The notes under the pieces: model-generated
The model's database searches: none
Seen by the model: the letters and a program-made list of their open reading frames with translations, nothing else
What the model was told of the DNA's origin: nothing
Shown here: piece after piece, positions 1 through 10,171 of the stretch
Numbering within the stretch: the stretch's first letter is position 1
Layout of the letters: every line of letters starts with the position of its first letter
Translations under genes and position numbers: made by a program
Origin: Adiantum capillus-veneris
Lineage: Eukaryota > Streptophyta > Polypodiopsida > Polypodiales > Pteridaceae
Assembly: GCA_014529385.2 (NCBI GenBank)
Contig: CM043971.1
Span: 31,947,209 to 32,011,208, forward strand
DNA: 64,000 nt
Direction of reading: 5' to 3'

Positions 1-2
1 TA

Positions 3-2438
3 AGGATAGTTGATCAAGACATTGTAAAGACCGCATTTCGTACTACATTTGGTCTTTACGAATACATTGTCATTGCTTTTGGCTTGACCAATGCACCAGC
101 CACATTCAACCGCTTGATGGAGAAGCTGTTCAGGCCTCATCGAACCTTCACTGGAGTGTTCTTTGATGATATTATCATCTACTCTAATTCATTGGAGGAA
201 CACAAGCAACACCTCCAAGTAATATTTCAAGTTTTAAGAGAGAATAAACTTTATGTTAATCGAAAGAAAAGTGAATTTTTCTTGCAAGAGATTCAGTATT
301 TAGGTCACATTATCTCTCAAGATGGCATCCAAATGGATCCATGCAAGTTAGAGGTAATAAAAGGATGGCCTAAACCAAGGAATCTTCATGAACTAAGAAG
401 CTTCATAGGTATGTGTGCATACTATAGACGCTTCATAGAAAAGTTCTCACAAATTGCGGGACCATTACATGACCTAACAAAGAAAAGCGTTAGGTATACA
501 TGGTCTGCTAAGGAGAACAATTCTTTCAAAAAGCTTAAAGAAAAGCTTATCTCTCAACGTGTGCTTACACTACCGGATCTCTCAAAACCATTTGAGGTCC
601 AATGCGATGCTTGTCGTGATTGCCTTGGAGCTGTTTTGCTCCAAGAAGGGCACGCCATAGGCTATGAGAGTCGAAGGCTCGACCCTGTTGAGCAAGCTCT
701 AGGCATATACGAAAAGGAACTCCTTGCAGTTCTACATGCCTTAGACTCATGGAAGCACTATTTATTGGGGACTCCTTTCATTCTGCGAACGGATCACCAA
801 AGTCTTAAGTACTTCATGACGCAGACCAAGCTCTCGGACAAACAAATGAGGTGGGCAAATTTCCTTTTGCAATTTCATTTTCATATTGCTCACATTGCTG
901 GCAAGCATAATCAAGTAGCTGATGCACTCTCAAGACGGCCGAGAGTGAATGCGGTTTCCATAGCAACTCACAATGATCTATCTTCAATGATAGATGAGTA
1001 TGCTATTGATCCCGATTTTAGAGATGTGATTTCAGCCCTTGCATTAGGGAAGAAAGAAGAACCATTTACTTTACAAGATGGTTATCTTCTCTATGGCAAT
1101 AGAGTATGCGTTACTAACTCACAACGTGAGAAAGTAATGTATGAATCTCATGCTCCACCTTATGCGGGGCATAGAGGGATTCAGTCTACCTTAAAGGGAA
1201 TTGAAACATATTTCTATTGGCCTACCATGAAAGTGAACATACAAGAGTATGTTTCCAAATGTGTGGTATGCCAAAAGAAAAAATTTGATAGAGGGAAGCA
1301 ACTTGGATTGCTTCAACCCTTGCCAATCCCTAATTCACCATGGGAGAGAATATCCATGGATTTTATCTTTGGATTGCCTAAGTCTATCCATGGGAATACG
1401 GGAATATGGACGATAGTAGACAGGTTTAGTAAACAAGCTCATTTTATACCTGTCAAAAAGACTATCAAAGCCCATCAAATGGCAACCCTCTTTATTTCAC
1501 AAATTTTCAAGTACCATGGCTTGCCCATGTCCATAGTGTCGGATAGAGATCCTAGAATGACCAGTAATTTCTGGAAGGGTCTCTTTGAGAATTTAGGAAC
1601 AAGGCTAAACTTCTCTTCGGCCTATCATCCACAAACTGATGGCCAAAGTGAAATAGCTAACCTAACCATTCTCGATCTACTAAAAGCCTATGTAACGGAA
1701 GTAGATCAAAGATCCCAATGGGAGAAGTACTTACCCTTAGTGGAGTATGCTTACAATAACACTGTACATACTTCGACGGGAAAAGCACCTTTCGAGGTAA
1801 TTGAGGGAAGATCAAAAAGTCCCTTGCTACTTAAGGTACATGGGAAGATCTTCGCTGCAGATGAGTATAGCCGAGACCTACAAGAATCTTTCCAAAAGAT
1901 TAAGGATGCTATCTCTATCTCACAGCAAAGGCAAAAGGCTGCTGCTGACAAGCACAGAAGAGCCCAAGCCTTTAAAGAAAACGATTGGGTCTTGTTAAAG
2001 TTTCCCAAGGCTCGATTAAGGCACACAACGGGCAAGAATCCTATGGGTCACCAAAAGTACTATGCTAAACTAGCAAAAAGGTACTATGGTCCCTTTCAGA
2101 TTCTTAGGCCAATCAATGAGATGGCCTATCAACTCAAGTTGCCCAATCATTGGCTCATACACAATGCTTTTCATGTGAGCCTATTAAAGCCTTACAAAGG
2201 AGAGCCACCTCAAGAACCAACTATTGAAGACCCATCGGAGATCGAGGACCAAGAAGAGGTGTTGCAGCCCGAGTACATTCTCCGACATGAAGACAAGGTA
2301 CTAAGAGGCGGTAAGACTATCCGACGATATCTTATTAAGTTTAAGAATTATCCTTTTGAAGATGCTAGATGGATGCAAGGCATACAATTAAAGGATAACC
2401 TAAACCTTGTCGATGCTTACAATGCTTCCCAAGAGTAA
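3..2438 (+). CDS. Ty3 chromovirus Pol polyprotein (RT-RNase H-integrase-chromodomain), 5' partial, frame intact
   Basis: Copies element RNA into DNA and integrates it. The frame is open from base 3, where it reads RIVDQDIVKTAF, so the TTG at 84 encodes an internal Leu and is not a start. Counting from base 84: RT active-site FFDD at residues 26-29; RNase H ~165-285 with LRTDH and ADALSRR; an integrase H2C2 finger with H356, H363, C393 and C396; integrase core D426, D487 and E523, a D-x35-E spacing; and a C-terminal chromodomain ~727-784 (PEYILRHED, then YLIKFKNYP). The chromodomain probably guides insertion to modified chromatin. No stop or frameshift is visible over 812 codons, unlike the other retroelements here, so this copy may be young. 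One oddity is QSEIANLT, where QTDGQ(T/S)E(V/I)xNRT is usual. Confidence 0.93.
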   Translation, partial: RIVDQDIVKTAFRTTFGLYEYIVIAFGLTNAPATFNRLMEKLFRPHRTFTGVFFDDIIIYSNSLEEHKQHLQVIFQVLRENKLYVNRKKSEFFLQEIQYLGHIISQDGIQMDPCKLEVIKGWPKPRNLHELRSFIGMCAYYRRFIEKFSQIAGPLHDLTKKSVRYTWSAKENNSFKKLKEKLISQRVLTLPDLSKPFEVQCDACRDCLGAVLLQEGHAIGYESRRLDPVEQALGIYEKELLAVLHALDSWKHYLLGTPFILRTDHQSLKYFMTQTKLSDKQMRWANFLLQFHFHIAHIAGKHNQVADALSRRPRVNAVSIATHNDLSSMIDEYAIDPDFRDVISALALGKKEEPFTLQDGYLLYGNRVCVTNSQREKVMYESHAPPYAGHRGIQSTLKGIETYFYWPTMKVNIQEYVSKCVVCQKKKFDRGKQLGLLQPLPIPNSPWERISMDFIFGLPKSIHGNTGIWTIVDRFSKQAHFIPVKKTIKAHQMATLFISQIFKYHGLPMSIVSDRDPRMTSNFWKGLFENLGTRLNFSSAYHPQTDGQSEIANLTILDLLKAYVTEVDQRSQWEKYLPLVEYAYNNTVHTSTGKAPFEVIEGRSKSPLLLKVHGKIFAADEYSRDLQESFQKIKDAISISQQRQKAAADKHRRAQAFKENDWVLLKFPKARLRHTTGKNPMGHQKYYAKLAKRYYGPFQILRPINEMAYQLKLPNHWLIHNAFHVSLLKPYKGEPPQEPTIEDPSEIEDQEEVLQPEYILRHEDKVLRGGKTIRRYLIKFKNYPFEDARWMQGIQLKDNLNLVDAYNASQE

Positions 2439-2794
2439 GCAAATGTACAAAATGTTAAAAATGAACAAAATTTTTGTCTTATAAGACTCTCTTTTTCTTT
2501 ATTTGTGCACAAAAATGAAGTAGTATGCATGCTTAGAACAAGTTTGCGGAGACGACGTCTCCCAAACACCAAGTAGAGCTTGTCACTCTACTATGGAAGA
2601 CTGATAGGACTAATGTGCAGACATGCTTGCGGCAGCCTCAGGCTCTCAAGCGCCAAATGGACTAGTCATCCATTGTGGAATGATGTCGTAGGGTAACATA
2701 GGGATCCTCTACCTGCTAAGAAAAGGACTCATGAACATGCTTTATCTTCTCTACACCATAGTTGAGGACGACTATGATTTCAAGAGAGAGGTAA
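2439..2794 (+). other. 3' untranslated region and polypurine tract of the Ty3 element
   Basis: Non-coding DNA between the pol stop and the LTR. It ends with the purine run AAGAGAGAGG (about 2782-2791), the expected plus-strand primer site directly before an LTR start. I see no further open frame. Confidence 0.6.
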
Positions 2795-3171
2795 TGTCAT
2801 AATAATCAATATCTAATTCTCCTAAATGATTTTCTCATATTAAACTGATCATTTAATGTGGGGAAGGCCAGGGGAGAAAAAGCTAGAATATTGGTTAAGC
2901 TAGCAGACCGGCCACAATAGGGATCCAAAGGAGGGAAAATAGGGATCCAAAGGGGGGGCCATCTGCAAAAGAGCCATCTGCAACAATGGGCTAAAAAGAC
3001 CCTAAGGTTCAGCCCATTAAGACTTCCAAAATGCTAAGGTTCCAAAATTCAAAGGTTGTGTCCAAAGGTCAACCCTAGGGAAAATTGGATGCTTTGTGTG
3101 TGCCCTAAAAGTCTTTGCACATCCCTACATGGGAGGGGGCGAGCCCTAAAGGTAGGGGATGAGAGAGAAAG

Positions 3172-3248
<77 letters not shown>

Positions 3249-4415
3249 CTCCCTTTACACAAAGGGAATGAGGGACACATGTCAGCTCCCTAGGCCAGAT
3301 GCCCACAAGGTGTGCCCAATTTCTATTGGATGACCCTTGAAGTGGACCAATGAGAATTAAGCTAGAGTAAATCTAGTTTAATTAATTTAAAAACATTTAA
3401 TAAAAGAAACCAATGAGAATTAAGTCTCCTAGAAGACTATTGGGCAGTCTCCCAAGGGGTCCAATGAGCATTCAGGAGCCCCATGGCTTGCCTGATTCCT
3501 ATTGGCCAGGAGGCAAAGGGGTCCAATGAGAGTTTAGTTTAATTATTTAATTACCTAAAGCTCTCACAAAAGGGGAAAGGGGGACACATGTCAGAAGGCT
3601 ATCACTTATGCTGCTTAATTGTAATTGGCTTGTTGACTTGGGGAGGGCCAATGAGGCTTCAGCAAGAGCAATTAGGAAGAGGGCTCGCCCAAGAGAGAGA
3701 GGGGGCTGATTTTTGCAAGGCATTATCACACACACACACTCACACAAGCTCATGTGTGAAGAAAGAGAAGACTATCTCTTCCCAAGCTTTAATGGATAAC
3801 TCATCACCTACTCCAAGCTTGTGAGATAGAAGCCTACATCAACACTCTCTTGGCATGTGGATGCAAATCCAACCAAGAGCCAAGCTTCAATGCATGCTCA
3901 TCTCCTCTACCAAGCTAATTACTAAGCTAAGCTATGCTACATATGAGTGATTATGTGAGGAGATGTACATCTTTCTCGTAAGATACTCCTTCTTTCTCTC
4001 AATCTACTCTCATACCGTGCTAGCTCTCACCATCTTCGAAGGTGTGTGAGGTCTTGGGTCTGAGAACGGGGATAATTCAAGTTGTGTTTGTTAAGTGTTT
4101 TGCTTAGTGCATGAAGTTTCCATCTTCATTGCACTAGCTAGTCTTGAAGGAACACAAAGAATTGTATTGTACAATGTCTCTCTTGATGGGAGAAACCATA
4201 ATACAAAGCCTTTTGGAGGGGGGACCGGCTCCATGAAAATCCGGTCCTCAACTGTTGTCAATAGCTTAATTTCTCTCTCTTTTGAAAGTATTGTCGATGC
4301 TATCTAACTAGGTGTTATGCTTTTTGTTGCTCTCTCCACCCAAGCACTCTTGTAATTCTCATTAGGAATCTATTCTAATGAAATGCCCACTATGTTCATG
4401 CTAATTTCCGCTACA
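2795..4415 (+). repeat. 3' LTR of the first Ty3 element
   Basis: Starts TGTCATAA and ends near TTCCGCTACA. It aligns end to end, with divergence, to the 5' LTR of the second element (16648-18211): shared blocks include AATGATTTTCTCATATT near the start, the GGGGACACATGTC region, and the 'CTTGATGGG ... CCGGTCC' block near the end. About 1.62 kb, versus 1.56 kb for the other copy. The difference lies largely in simple-sequence tracts, such as a CA tract here and a G run there. Confidence 0.8.
3172..3246 (+). repeat. (CA)n microsatellite inside the LTR
   Basis: About 37 CA units. It lies inside the 3' LTR. The second element's LTR has a 21-base G run nearby, showing that this LTR segment is prone to slippage. 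Confidence 0.95.
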
Positions 4416-4439
4416 CATAAGTTATTAGGCCATTAAATG

Positions 4440-5150
4440 TTACAGTTTGTTCCATATGAAGACGTTGAGGGAGGAAGCTTTGATGATCCATTGGCCATAG
4501 CTAAGCATGATGAGGGCTATCTCTGCGTTCTTGAAGACAAAGAGGTGATTCCCCTTGGTTAGGGCATGTATGGTTTCTACCTCTGTGACTATGGCACCCC
4601 ATTGCGCTCGGATCCATGACCGGAGGGGGTGAGGGCCTTGGGGGGTTCCCTGTGCATTCATGTTAATGTACCATGTGAGTTAAACAAGAGTGGTTTTAAA
4701 ATATAAAAAATTAGACAATTTCACAAACATACATCTAAAAAATGGGTTTTTATATCCCATTTTGGAAAATAAGGGATCATTTTATTCATTCAAACATGTT
4801 AATAAAGGAGTTTTAATTACCTCGCTAATGCAAATTATATAGAGGGGTATTGAACACCCTCGGAGGCGAGGACTCGCCAAAAGGCCTATCCGGGCCAGGG
4901 GTTCTAACTCATGTTGCACTTTTCTTATTTGCGTAGAGGGGAGGGTGATATAAGGCTTACCTCCTCCAATTGGTGGAGAGCAACTTTCGAGCATGGCGTT
5001 TGCTTTCTCCACCGAAAAGGTTTCGGGGCAGCTTACCTTCTTCTTGAGGGGGAGCCTCTCTTGTCGGCCATTGAAGTCGTCGAGGTTGAAGGGTAGAGTA
5101 GCTTTTAGCTTCTACATGATCTCTGTGAAGTACTGCATCCACTACTTCTT
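4440..5150 (-). pseudogene. LINE ORF1 fragment (DUF4283-type), minus strand
   Basis: The minus-strand segment 4661-4440 (RSWIRAQWGAIVTEVETIHA, then YGQWIIKASSLNVFIWNK) matches the plus-strand LINE ORF1 at 35903-36110 (LRNWIRNHWGVLAVEVETIQ, then RGQWIIRSSPLSMFRWNK). The segment 5012-4782 (GGGKPYITLPSTQIRK, then LARIGLLAS) matches GKPHATLPASQIRK and ALIGLLAG at 35780-35880. The two blocks are separated here by a ~200-bp AT-rich insert with GT...AG-like ends that the other copy lacks. Homology stops at ~4440, next to the Ty3 LTR end, so the retrotransposon probably cut this LINE. Confidence 0.7.
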
Positions 5151-6034
5151 TGTAGAAGGCGGAGGGGAGTAGGGGAGGCCCGTCATGCAGGAGAAGGAGG
5201 AGGTTGCTTCTTAATAAGGATCTATAAGGAAGGGGGTTGGAGGGGTGCCAAAAGCGGACTCGTGAATAGGGCCGTGAGGAGAGAGGCGGGGAAGTGACAG
5301 CATTCCCTCCCCCAGAAGATAGGTGAGACAGCTTAGGAGGCCATAACTAGAGGGCTAGATTTCTCTCCCATGACAACATTCTTCAATGCTGCGCTAGGAG
5401 GTCCTCGCTTTGGGGGGGGGGGGGCGGGGGGCGGCTTTCCCTAAAGACTTGAAGCGTGAAGGACACTTGGGGTGTATGTAATAAGGAGATTGTGATGGGT
5501 GCATGGAGCATTAAAGGGTGTGAATGTCCTGCTCATAAGAGGGAGCCACGTAGGCAAGCGACCCTGAGAGTCGGTTTGTGATGACTTTTGTCTCCCTTGG
5601 TGGACGCAGACACACACTCTCTCGACTATCTAGAGACGGCTAAAAGAGGCCTGGAGTCTGGCCCCTGCGTGAAGGCTGGCATGCCAGGCTTTAGGCTAGT
5701 TTTAATAAATAAAGTTCCTTCTGAGATTAATTACCGCTGTCGCTCGGCTGTTTGCTGCCAGCTACTTAATTTGTTTGCTTTTTTTCCCTCCTTGTTGTCC
5801 CTCATTAAAGGCTATATCAGGCTTCACAGCCCTATCATCTATGATCTCAAGACTCATTGTCCATGTGTACAGCAGCGTCACACCTCTCTCTCTCTCTCTC
5901 TCTCTCTCGTTTGTCAAATTCTTTTTCAAATTTTCTCCTCCTGTACGAAAAGGCGCTCTCAAGGCAAAATACATTTTCTGTCTCCTCTCTCTAGCTGTCT
6001 GTTGCACAGCTTTCTCTCTCTAGCTTAGCGGCAC

Positions 6035-6075
<41 letters not shown>

Positions 6076-6358
6076 TTTCTCTACTGCAACTCTCCCTCCC
6101 TTCCTCTCTCTCTTCATGTCACATTATACACACGTACCTCTCTTAGGGCGGATCCGCACGGGAGGGGGTGAACCCCAACTCGTTGTCGTCGGCAAACAAA
6201 GCTTTCAGAGGTTCAACTCTGTCGAAATCGGCACAGTTGGAAAACAAGTTTGCTACCCCCGTTCCTTCACGTTAGCAACAATTACTTAAGTGTACGTGAC
6301 AAAAAGTGCTAACGAGTGGCAAGGGTTCTACTCGCACCGTGCGAAAGCAACCTTAGAA
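5151..6358. other. No gene seen: GC-rich then CT-rich intergenic DNA
   Basis: Contains a G-rich tract (13 G, C, 6 G near 5412-5431) and two CT microsatellites (5883-5908 and 6041-6071). The open frames here are short, overlap on both strands and show no recognisable motif. Part of 5151-5580 may be further LINE 5' sequence on the minus strand, but I could not match it. Confidence 0.5.
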
Positions 6359-6359
6359 A

Positions 6360-6534
6360 CCATAGTAATAGGGAATGGCCATTTTTAGGTCTCTCTTCCG
6401 CGTTCCCATTCTAAGTTCCCATTTTGAATCTCTGTTCCGTGTTTCAAACGTGAGTACTCGTAACAAGGAATGGCATTTTGTGGCAGTTGTCGTTTCACGT
6501 CCCCTGTTCCAGTTTTCGTTCCTAGTAACTATGG
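6360..6534. mobile_element. Possible small inverted-repeat element
   Basis: The left end CCATAGTAATAGGGAA and the reverse complement of the right end, CCATAGTTACTAGGAA, are imperfect inverted repeats about 175 bp apart. There is no coding capacity and no clear target duplication. Directly after it, 6533-6560 (GGCTGGGTTCA, then CGGAAGA) resembles the terminus of the MITE at 27065-27326. Confidence 0.3.
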
Positions 6535-7369
6535 CTGGGTTCAAACGAGGCCGACGGAAGAGGAAGCTAAAAATTAGCCTTCCGAGTGGAAGCTCTGTGC
6601 TGCATCCTCTTCCGCCGCACCAGGGTTCACACACAGAGGCGATAGGAGGAGGGGGAAAAGCTGCAGCTGTCTAGTGTGGCAGTTTTCCATTGGTAGGACA
6701 GAACCTGGCAGGGGCTTCCTCCTCATGCTCATCACTTTCATGCTATGTTAGAGAGCGTTCCTACCAGCAAAAGTTAACCCTTGCATCATTACTTTACCGA
6801 TCTAGGCAAACACAACGGCAAAAGAGCCATATACAACATCAAGATAACTTTGCTCATGTCAATGCCTTCTTGTGTGTGAAATGAATCTTAGCAGCATTAA
6901 CCATTCTTTCAAGAGGCCATTTTTATTTGTTTCTACGACTACTTCTTACCAATTTTTCACAAGACAAGCTTGAAATTTTTGCTAGAAAATGTCGAAACTT
7001 CGGTAAGCGTCGACCTTTTTTCATGAAGAGCCCCATGTTATTGCTTAGGGTAGTTTCACATGACCTGAAGTAGAACCACCATCTCACATCGGCTATATAA
7101 ACAATTTCTCAATTAGCGCAAGCAACGTTTGGATGCATGAATTGTTTTGGGACATACTGGGTCTATGTTACCTTTATTAAAAGGAATCTTGCCAGATCCT
7201 CCCCCAAATAACCCCTCTCTCTCCTCTCCTCTGTCTTCTCCCGACCGTCCTCCCCTCTCCCCCTGCTTCAACATCGCCGCCCTCTGCACCCGTGGGTGCT
7301 TCGCCATGGCTAGCCAGCCACGCGCATCAACTGCTCCAGCTCCATCGCGAGCGAGCGCATCCCCTCACG

Positions 7370-7399
7370 CCCCCCCCCCCCCCCCCCCCCCCCGGGGGG
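7370..7399 (+). repeat. Homopolymer C24 followed by G6
   Basis: About 24 consecutive C directly joined to six G. This can fold on itself and is a likely sequencing or assembly weak point. Confidence 0.85.
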
Positions 7400-7678
7400 C
7401 TGCTTCTGAACAAGAGCTCCCTCGCAGACAGACCAGTACCAGAGCCGGGTACGAAAGAGAGAGATTGAAATGCATTTGTCAGTGCCACGACGCTCCCTGC
7501 GCAGCCCTACCCTAGCCTTCACATCGCTCCCCTCGCCTTCTCTTGCGGTTTGCGACCTCTCGAGCCTCGACTATCTCCTGTGGCCTCACCTCCTCGACAG
7601 GTTCCGTCTGGAGTGCAGTCAGCCGACACGCAGAGAGAGGAAAATCACACACCACAAAAATGTGTGTCTCGCTTCGCG

Positions 7679-7680
<2 letters not shown>

Positions 7681-7721
<41 letters not shown>
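7681..7721 (+). repeat. (CT)n microsatellite
   Basis: About 20 CT units in the presumed leader region of the ZF-HD gene. Antisense frames across it are RE-repeat artefacts. Confidence 0.9.
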
Positions 7722-7723
<2 letters not shown>

Positions 7724-8562
7724 CATGTGTCACCTCCTCCCTTTTTGACCTCAAACCCACCAACGCATCTTCCTTGATTCGCATTAATAGACCTGCTTCC
7801 CAAAATTGGGCAGACATATTTGGTCTAAGAGAAGGTAGAAGATTGGTTTTCCAACTTTGCCAAAATCGACAGAGTTGAGAAACGAAAACACTCTTCCCTG
7901 ATGTAAGATGGTTGGGGTTGCACGAAAGCCGTGGGGATGTGCCCTTATATATGGAAGAAAAGCTGGTTTATTATTAGATTATATGTAGCCTAGGCCTATG
8001 AACAAAGAGGATTCTAGCAGGCCAGCCTGTAACATGTGAGAAAATCTCTCTTTCCTCTTTCTAACACACATATTATTATTTTTATTACTATTATAAACAT
8101 AAAAGTCATCCAAGGTGAAATCCATTTTCTCTCACTAGATTCTCATGAGTCTTACAGAGTCAAAGGACCAAATTTTTTATAAGTATCAGAGCCTATATAC
8201 TTGTAATGCTTATTGATGAGCTTTAGAATCTAGGGGCTTCTATGAGTCCCCTCTCTCTCACATACACACACATTCTCTCTCTTCCTTCTTGTCCAAATTC
8301 TCACTCACACAATTCCCAAGGCCTTGGTTCTTTACTCACCTCTAATGATTGTGTCTACTAACATTTTGCTTGTGAGAGGTCCATGTGCTCCTTCTCTCTG
8401 TCTCTCTCTCCTATTATCAACCTACTGCAAAGAAAGGGACAAGAGGCTCCTCAGCTGAGCCAATTAAGAAGAACTAATCACTGTGTGTGTGTGAGAGAGA
8501 GAGAGAGAAAGAGAGTGTGTGTGTGTGTGTTTTCTCATGGTTCTCATTTTCATCTCTTTCTA

Positions 8563-8569
<7 letters not shown>

Positions 8570-8613
<44 letters not shown>
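8570..8613 (+). repeat. (GA)n microsatellite
   Basis: About 21 GA units, preceded at ~8484-8531 by shorter GT and GA tracts. Together with the CT tract at 7681 it forms an inverted CT...GA pair upstream of the homeobox gene. Confidence 0.9.
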
Positions 8614-8618
<5 letters not shown>

Positions 8619-9340
8619 CTCTTGCAGTATGGAGGCATAGTCCCAACTTTAGTTAAGCTGATGGGGTCAGCTTACTACCCCTACTATTACTACTACTCCT
8701 ACTGTCCTACCTCCCCACCAGCTCCCCCTTCCTGTCTTCTCACTTTCTCCTTTGTGGAACCCTCAGACTCCCAAATCCTCTGTTCCTTCCTCTCTAAGCT
8801 GCCATATGAGTCCATACCACCACGCCGCGCAGCTTCCCGCCAAAATTCGAATGCCCATAACTTGCTGATACGCCTGGCGATGGGGTGCTGCTGCCTTTGA
8901 TTGAATCCCTGCTAAATTTGGATTATGGATAATTATATGGCTGGACTGTAGTGTGTACTAATCAACTTCTCTGTAATTAGCTCTCTTAAACTCTGCAATT
9001 AGCCACAATTAATCATGTCAGGTGTCTCTTTTATGCTATGTAATTAACTAACTAATCAGCTGATCAAGCTGGTAATTAAGCTAATATCTTCCCTAGCTCA
9101 TCTCCTTCTGAGAGAGAGCCACTCAATTGTACTAATTAAGCAAAAGTCCATTAAACCTTTGCACAGAGTAATCCATAGCCCTAAGCTTACATAAGAATAT
9201 GCATGAACCTATATGTCAGATGTAATGCGCTCTAAAAGGCCTCCAGGAGTGGGATATTGCATCGGGTGATCAAGTGCTGCAAATATGGCCCTCCCCATCT
9301 AGCTAGTGGCAAGGCCCTTCATTTGCTACTAAGGAGCACC

Positions 9341-10171
9341 ATGGAGCTGGATCAGGACCGCCATGAAGACGCCGCATCTCCCCCCGCAATGCCCGCTCCA
9401 TCGATGCCAACCACCGGCTTTGCGGCGCAAATTCATGAAGCCTCTAGAATGAGGCCCCCAGGACTAGGAAGTGGTAATGGGCCCAGCATCACCACAGCAT
9501 TAAGCAATGGCATGGGTCCTTCCCATATTACAGAGCACGATGCTCGGCTCGGCTTAGAGATAAAGTTCCCTAGCCTTGATCTGGCAAAGGTTCGGAAGCC
9601 AGTAAAGTATAGAGAATGCTTGAAGAACCACGCGGCAAGCCTCGGCGGGCACGCACTCGATGGGTGCGGAGAGTTCATGCCGAGTGGCTCTGAAGGCACC
9701 TTGGAAGCTCTCAAATGTGCTGCATGTGATTGCCATAGAAATTTCCACAGAAGAGAAGTAGAAGGTGAGAAAGATCAACACAAATTGAGGAGGCTGGGAC
9801 CGCTTCTACCTGCGCCGCCGCCAATGGCACTGATGCCAGCTCCGGCCCCACCAGGGGCGTCGCAAATGATCATGGCATTGGGGGGCCCAAGGCCAGATTT
9901 TGATGACCCAGATCATGGGGGCCCACTGCTATCACCCCACCATTCCATGCATTCAAGTGGAGGGATGCTTAGAAAGAGGTTCAGGACCAAATTCACATCA
10001 GAGCAGAAGGAGAGGATGTGGGATTTTGCGGAAAAGCTCGGATGGCGGATTCAAAAGCACGATGACCAAGCAGTCCAGCAATTTTGTGCGGAGGTGGGCG
10101 TGAAGAGGCATGTCCTCAAGGTGTGGATGCACAATAACAAGAACACTCTAGGCAAGAAACCTTCATTGTGA
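9341..10171 (+). CDS. ZHD: Zinc-finger homeodomain (ZF-HD) transcription factor
   Basis: A nuclear DNA-binding regulator of the plant-specific ZF-HD family. The chosen ATG lies in the good context GCACCATGG; the frame stays open 84 bp upstream without another ATG, so the protein is 276 aa. Residues 88-139 form the ZF-HD dimerisation finger ([29 protein letters not shown], then [16 protein letters not shown]) with all conserved Cys/His present. A Pro/Ala/Met-rich linker covers ~155-210. The homeodomain is ~210-270 ([10 protein letters not shown] to [14 protein letters not shown]); VWMHNNK in the recognition helix is the family hallmark in place of WFQNRR. Most family members are intronless, as here. 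The coding region is intact, has higher GC than its surroundings, and is the one clearly functional host gene in the window. Which ZHD paralogue it is cannot be told from here. Confidence 0.96.
   Translation: MELDQDRHEDAASPPAMPAPSMPTTGFAAQIHEASRMRPPGLGSGNGPSITTALSNGMGPSHITEHDARLGLEIKFPSLDLAKVRKPVKYRECLKNHAASLGGHALDGCGEFMPSGSEGTLEALKCAACDCHRNFHRREVEGEKDQHKLRRLGPLLPAPPPMALMPAPAPPGASQMIMALGGPRPDFDDPDHGGPLLSPHHSMHSSGGMLRKRFRTKFTSEQKERMWDFAEKLGWRIQKHDDQAVQQFCAEVGVKRHVLKVWMHNNKNTLGKKPSL

Larger units (their letters stand above)
1..4415 (+). mobile_element. Ty3/gypsy chromovirus LTR retrotransposon, 5' part outside window
   Basis: The stretch reads RT (C-terminal part), RNase H, integrase, chromodomain, a purine-rich tract, then a ~1.6-kb 3' LTR starting TGTCATAA at 2795. 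The order RT-RH-INT-chromodomain defines a Ty3 chromovirus. Gag, protease, most of RT and the 5' LTR lie to the left of the window. The same family occurs again, decayed, at 16648-22207, which let me place the LTR borders by comparison. LINE ORF1 sequence starts about 25 bp beyond the LTR end, so this copy probably inserted into a LINE. Confidence 0.9.
6535..9340 (+). promoter_or_regulatory. Upstream region and probable leader of the ZF-HD gene, CT/GA-rich
   Basis: No convincing protein gene. A TATA-like CTATATAAAC lies at 7092-7101, followed by a pyrimidine-rich stretch (7195-7270), a C24G6 run (7370-7399), a CT tract (7681-7721) and a GA tract (8570-8613). CT-rich leaders are common in plant 5' UTRs, so transcription of the downstream homeobox gene may start near 7125 with a long, possibly spliced leader. 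That is inference. Short open frames here are simple-sequence artefacts or at most upstream ORFs. Confidence 0.3.

Noticed and set aside
1751-2035. Antisense 94-codon frame inside the Ty3 integrase
   Set aside because: Shadow of the strongly supported plus-strand polyprotein.
7147-7515. 122-codon proline-rich frame with a CCATGG start at 7305
   Set aside because: The Pro run comes from a C24 homopolymer and the rest is low complexity. No conserved domain; more likely leader or promoter DNA.
7900-8200. LTR remnant with AGTATCAGAGCC at ~8180 resembling a primer-binding site
   Set aside because: Only nine or ten bases match, no paired LTR or TG...CA ends were found, and no retroelement coding sequence follows.
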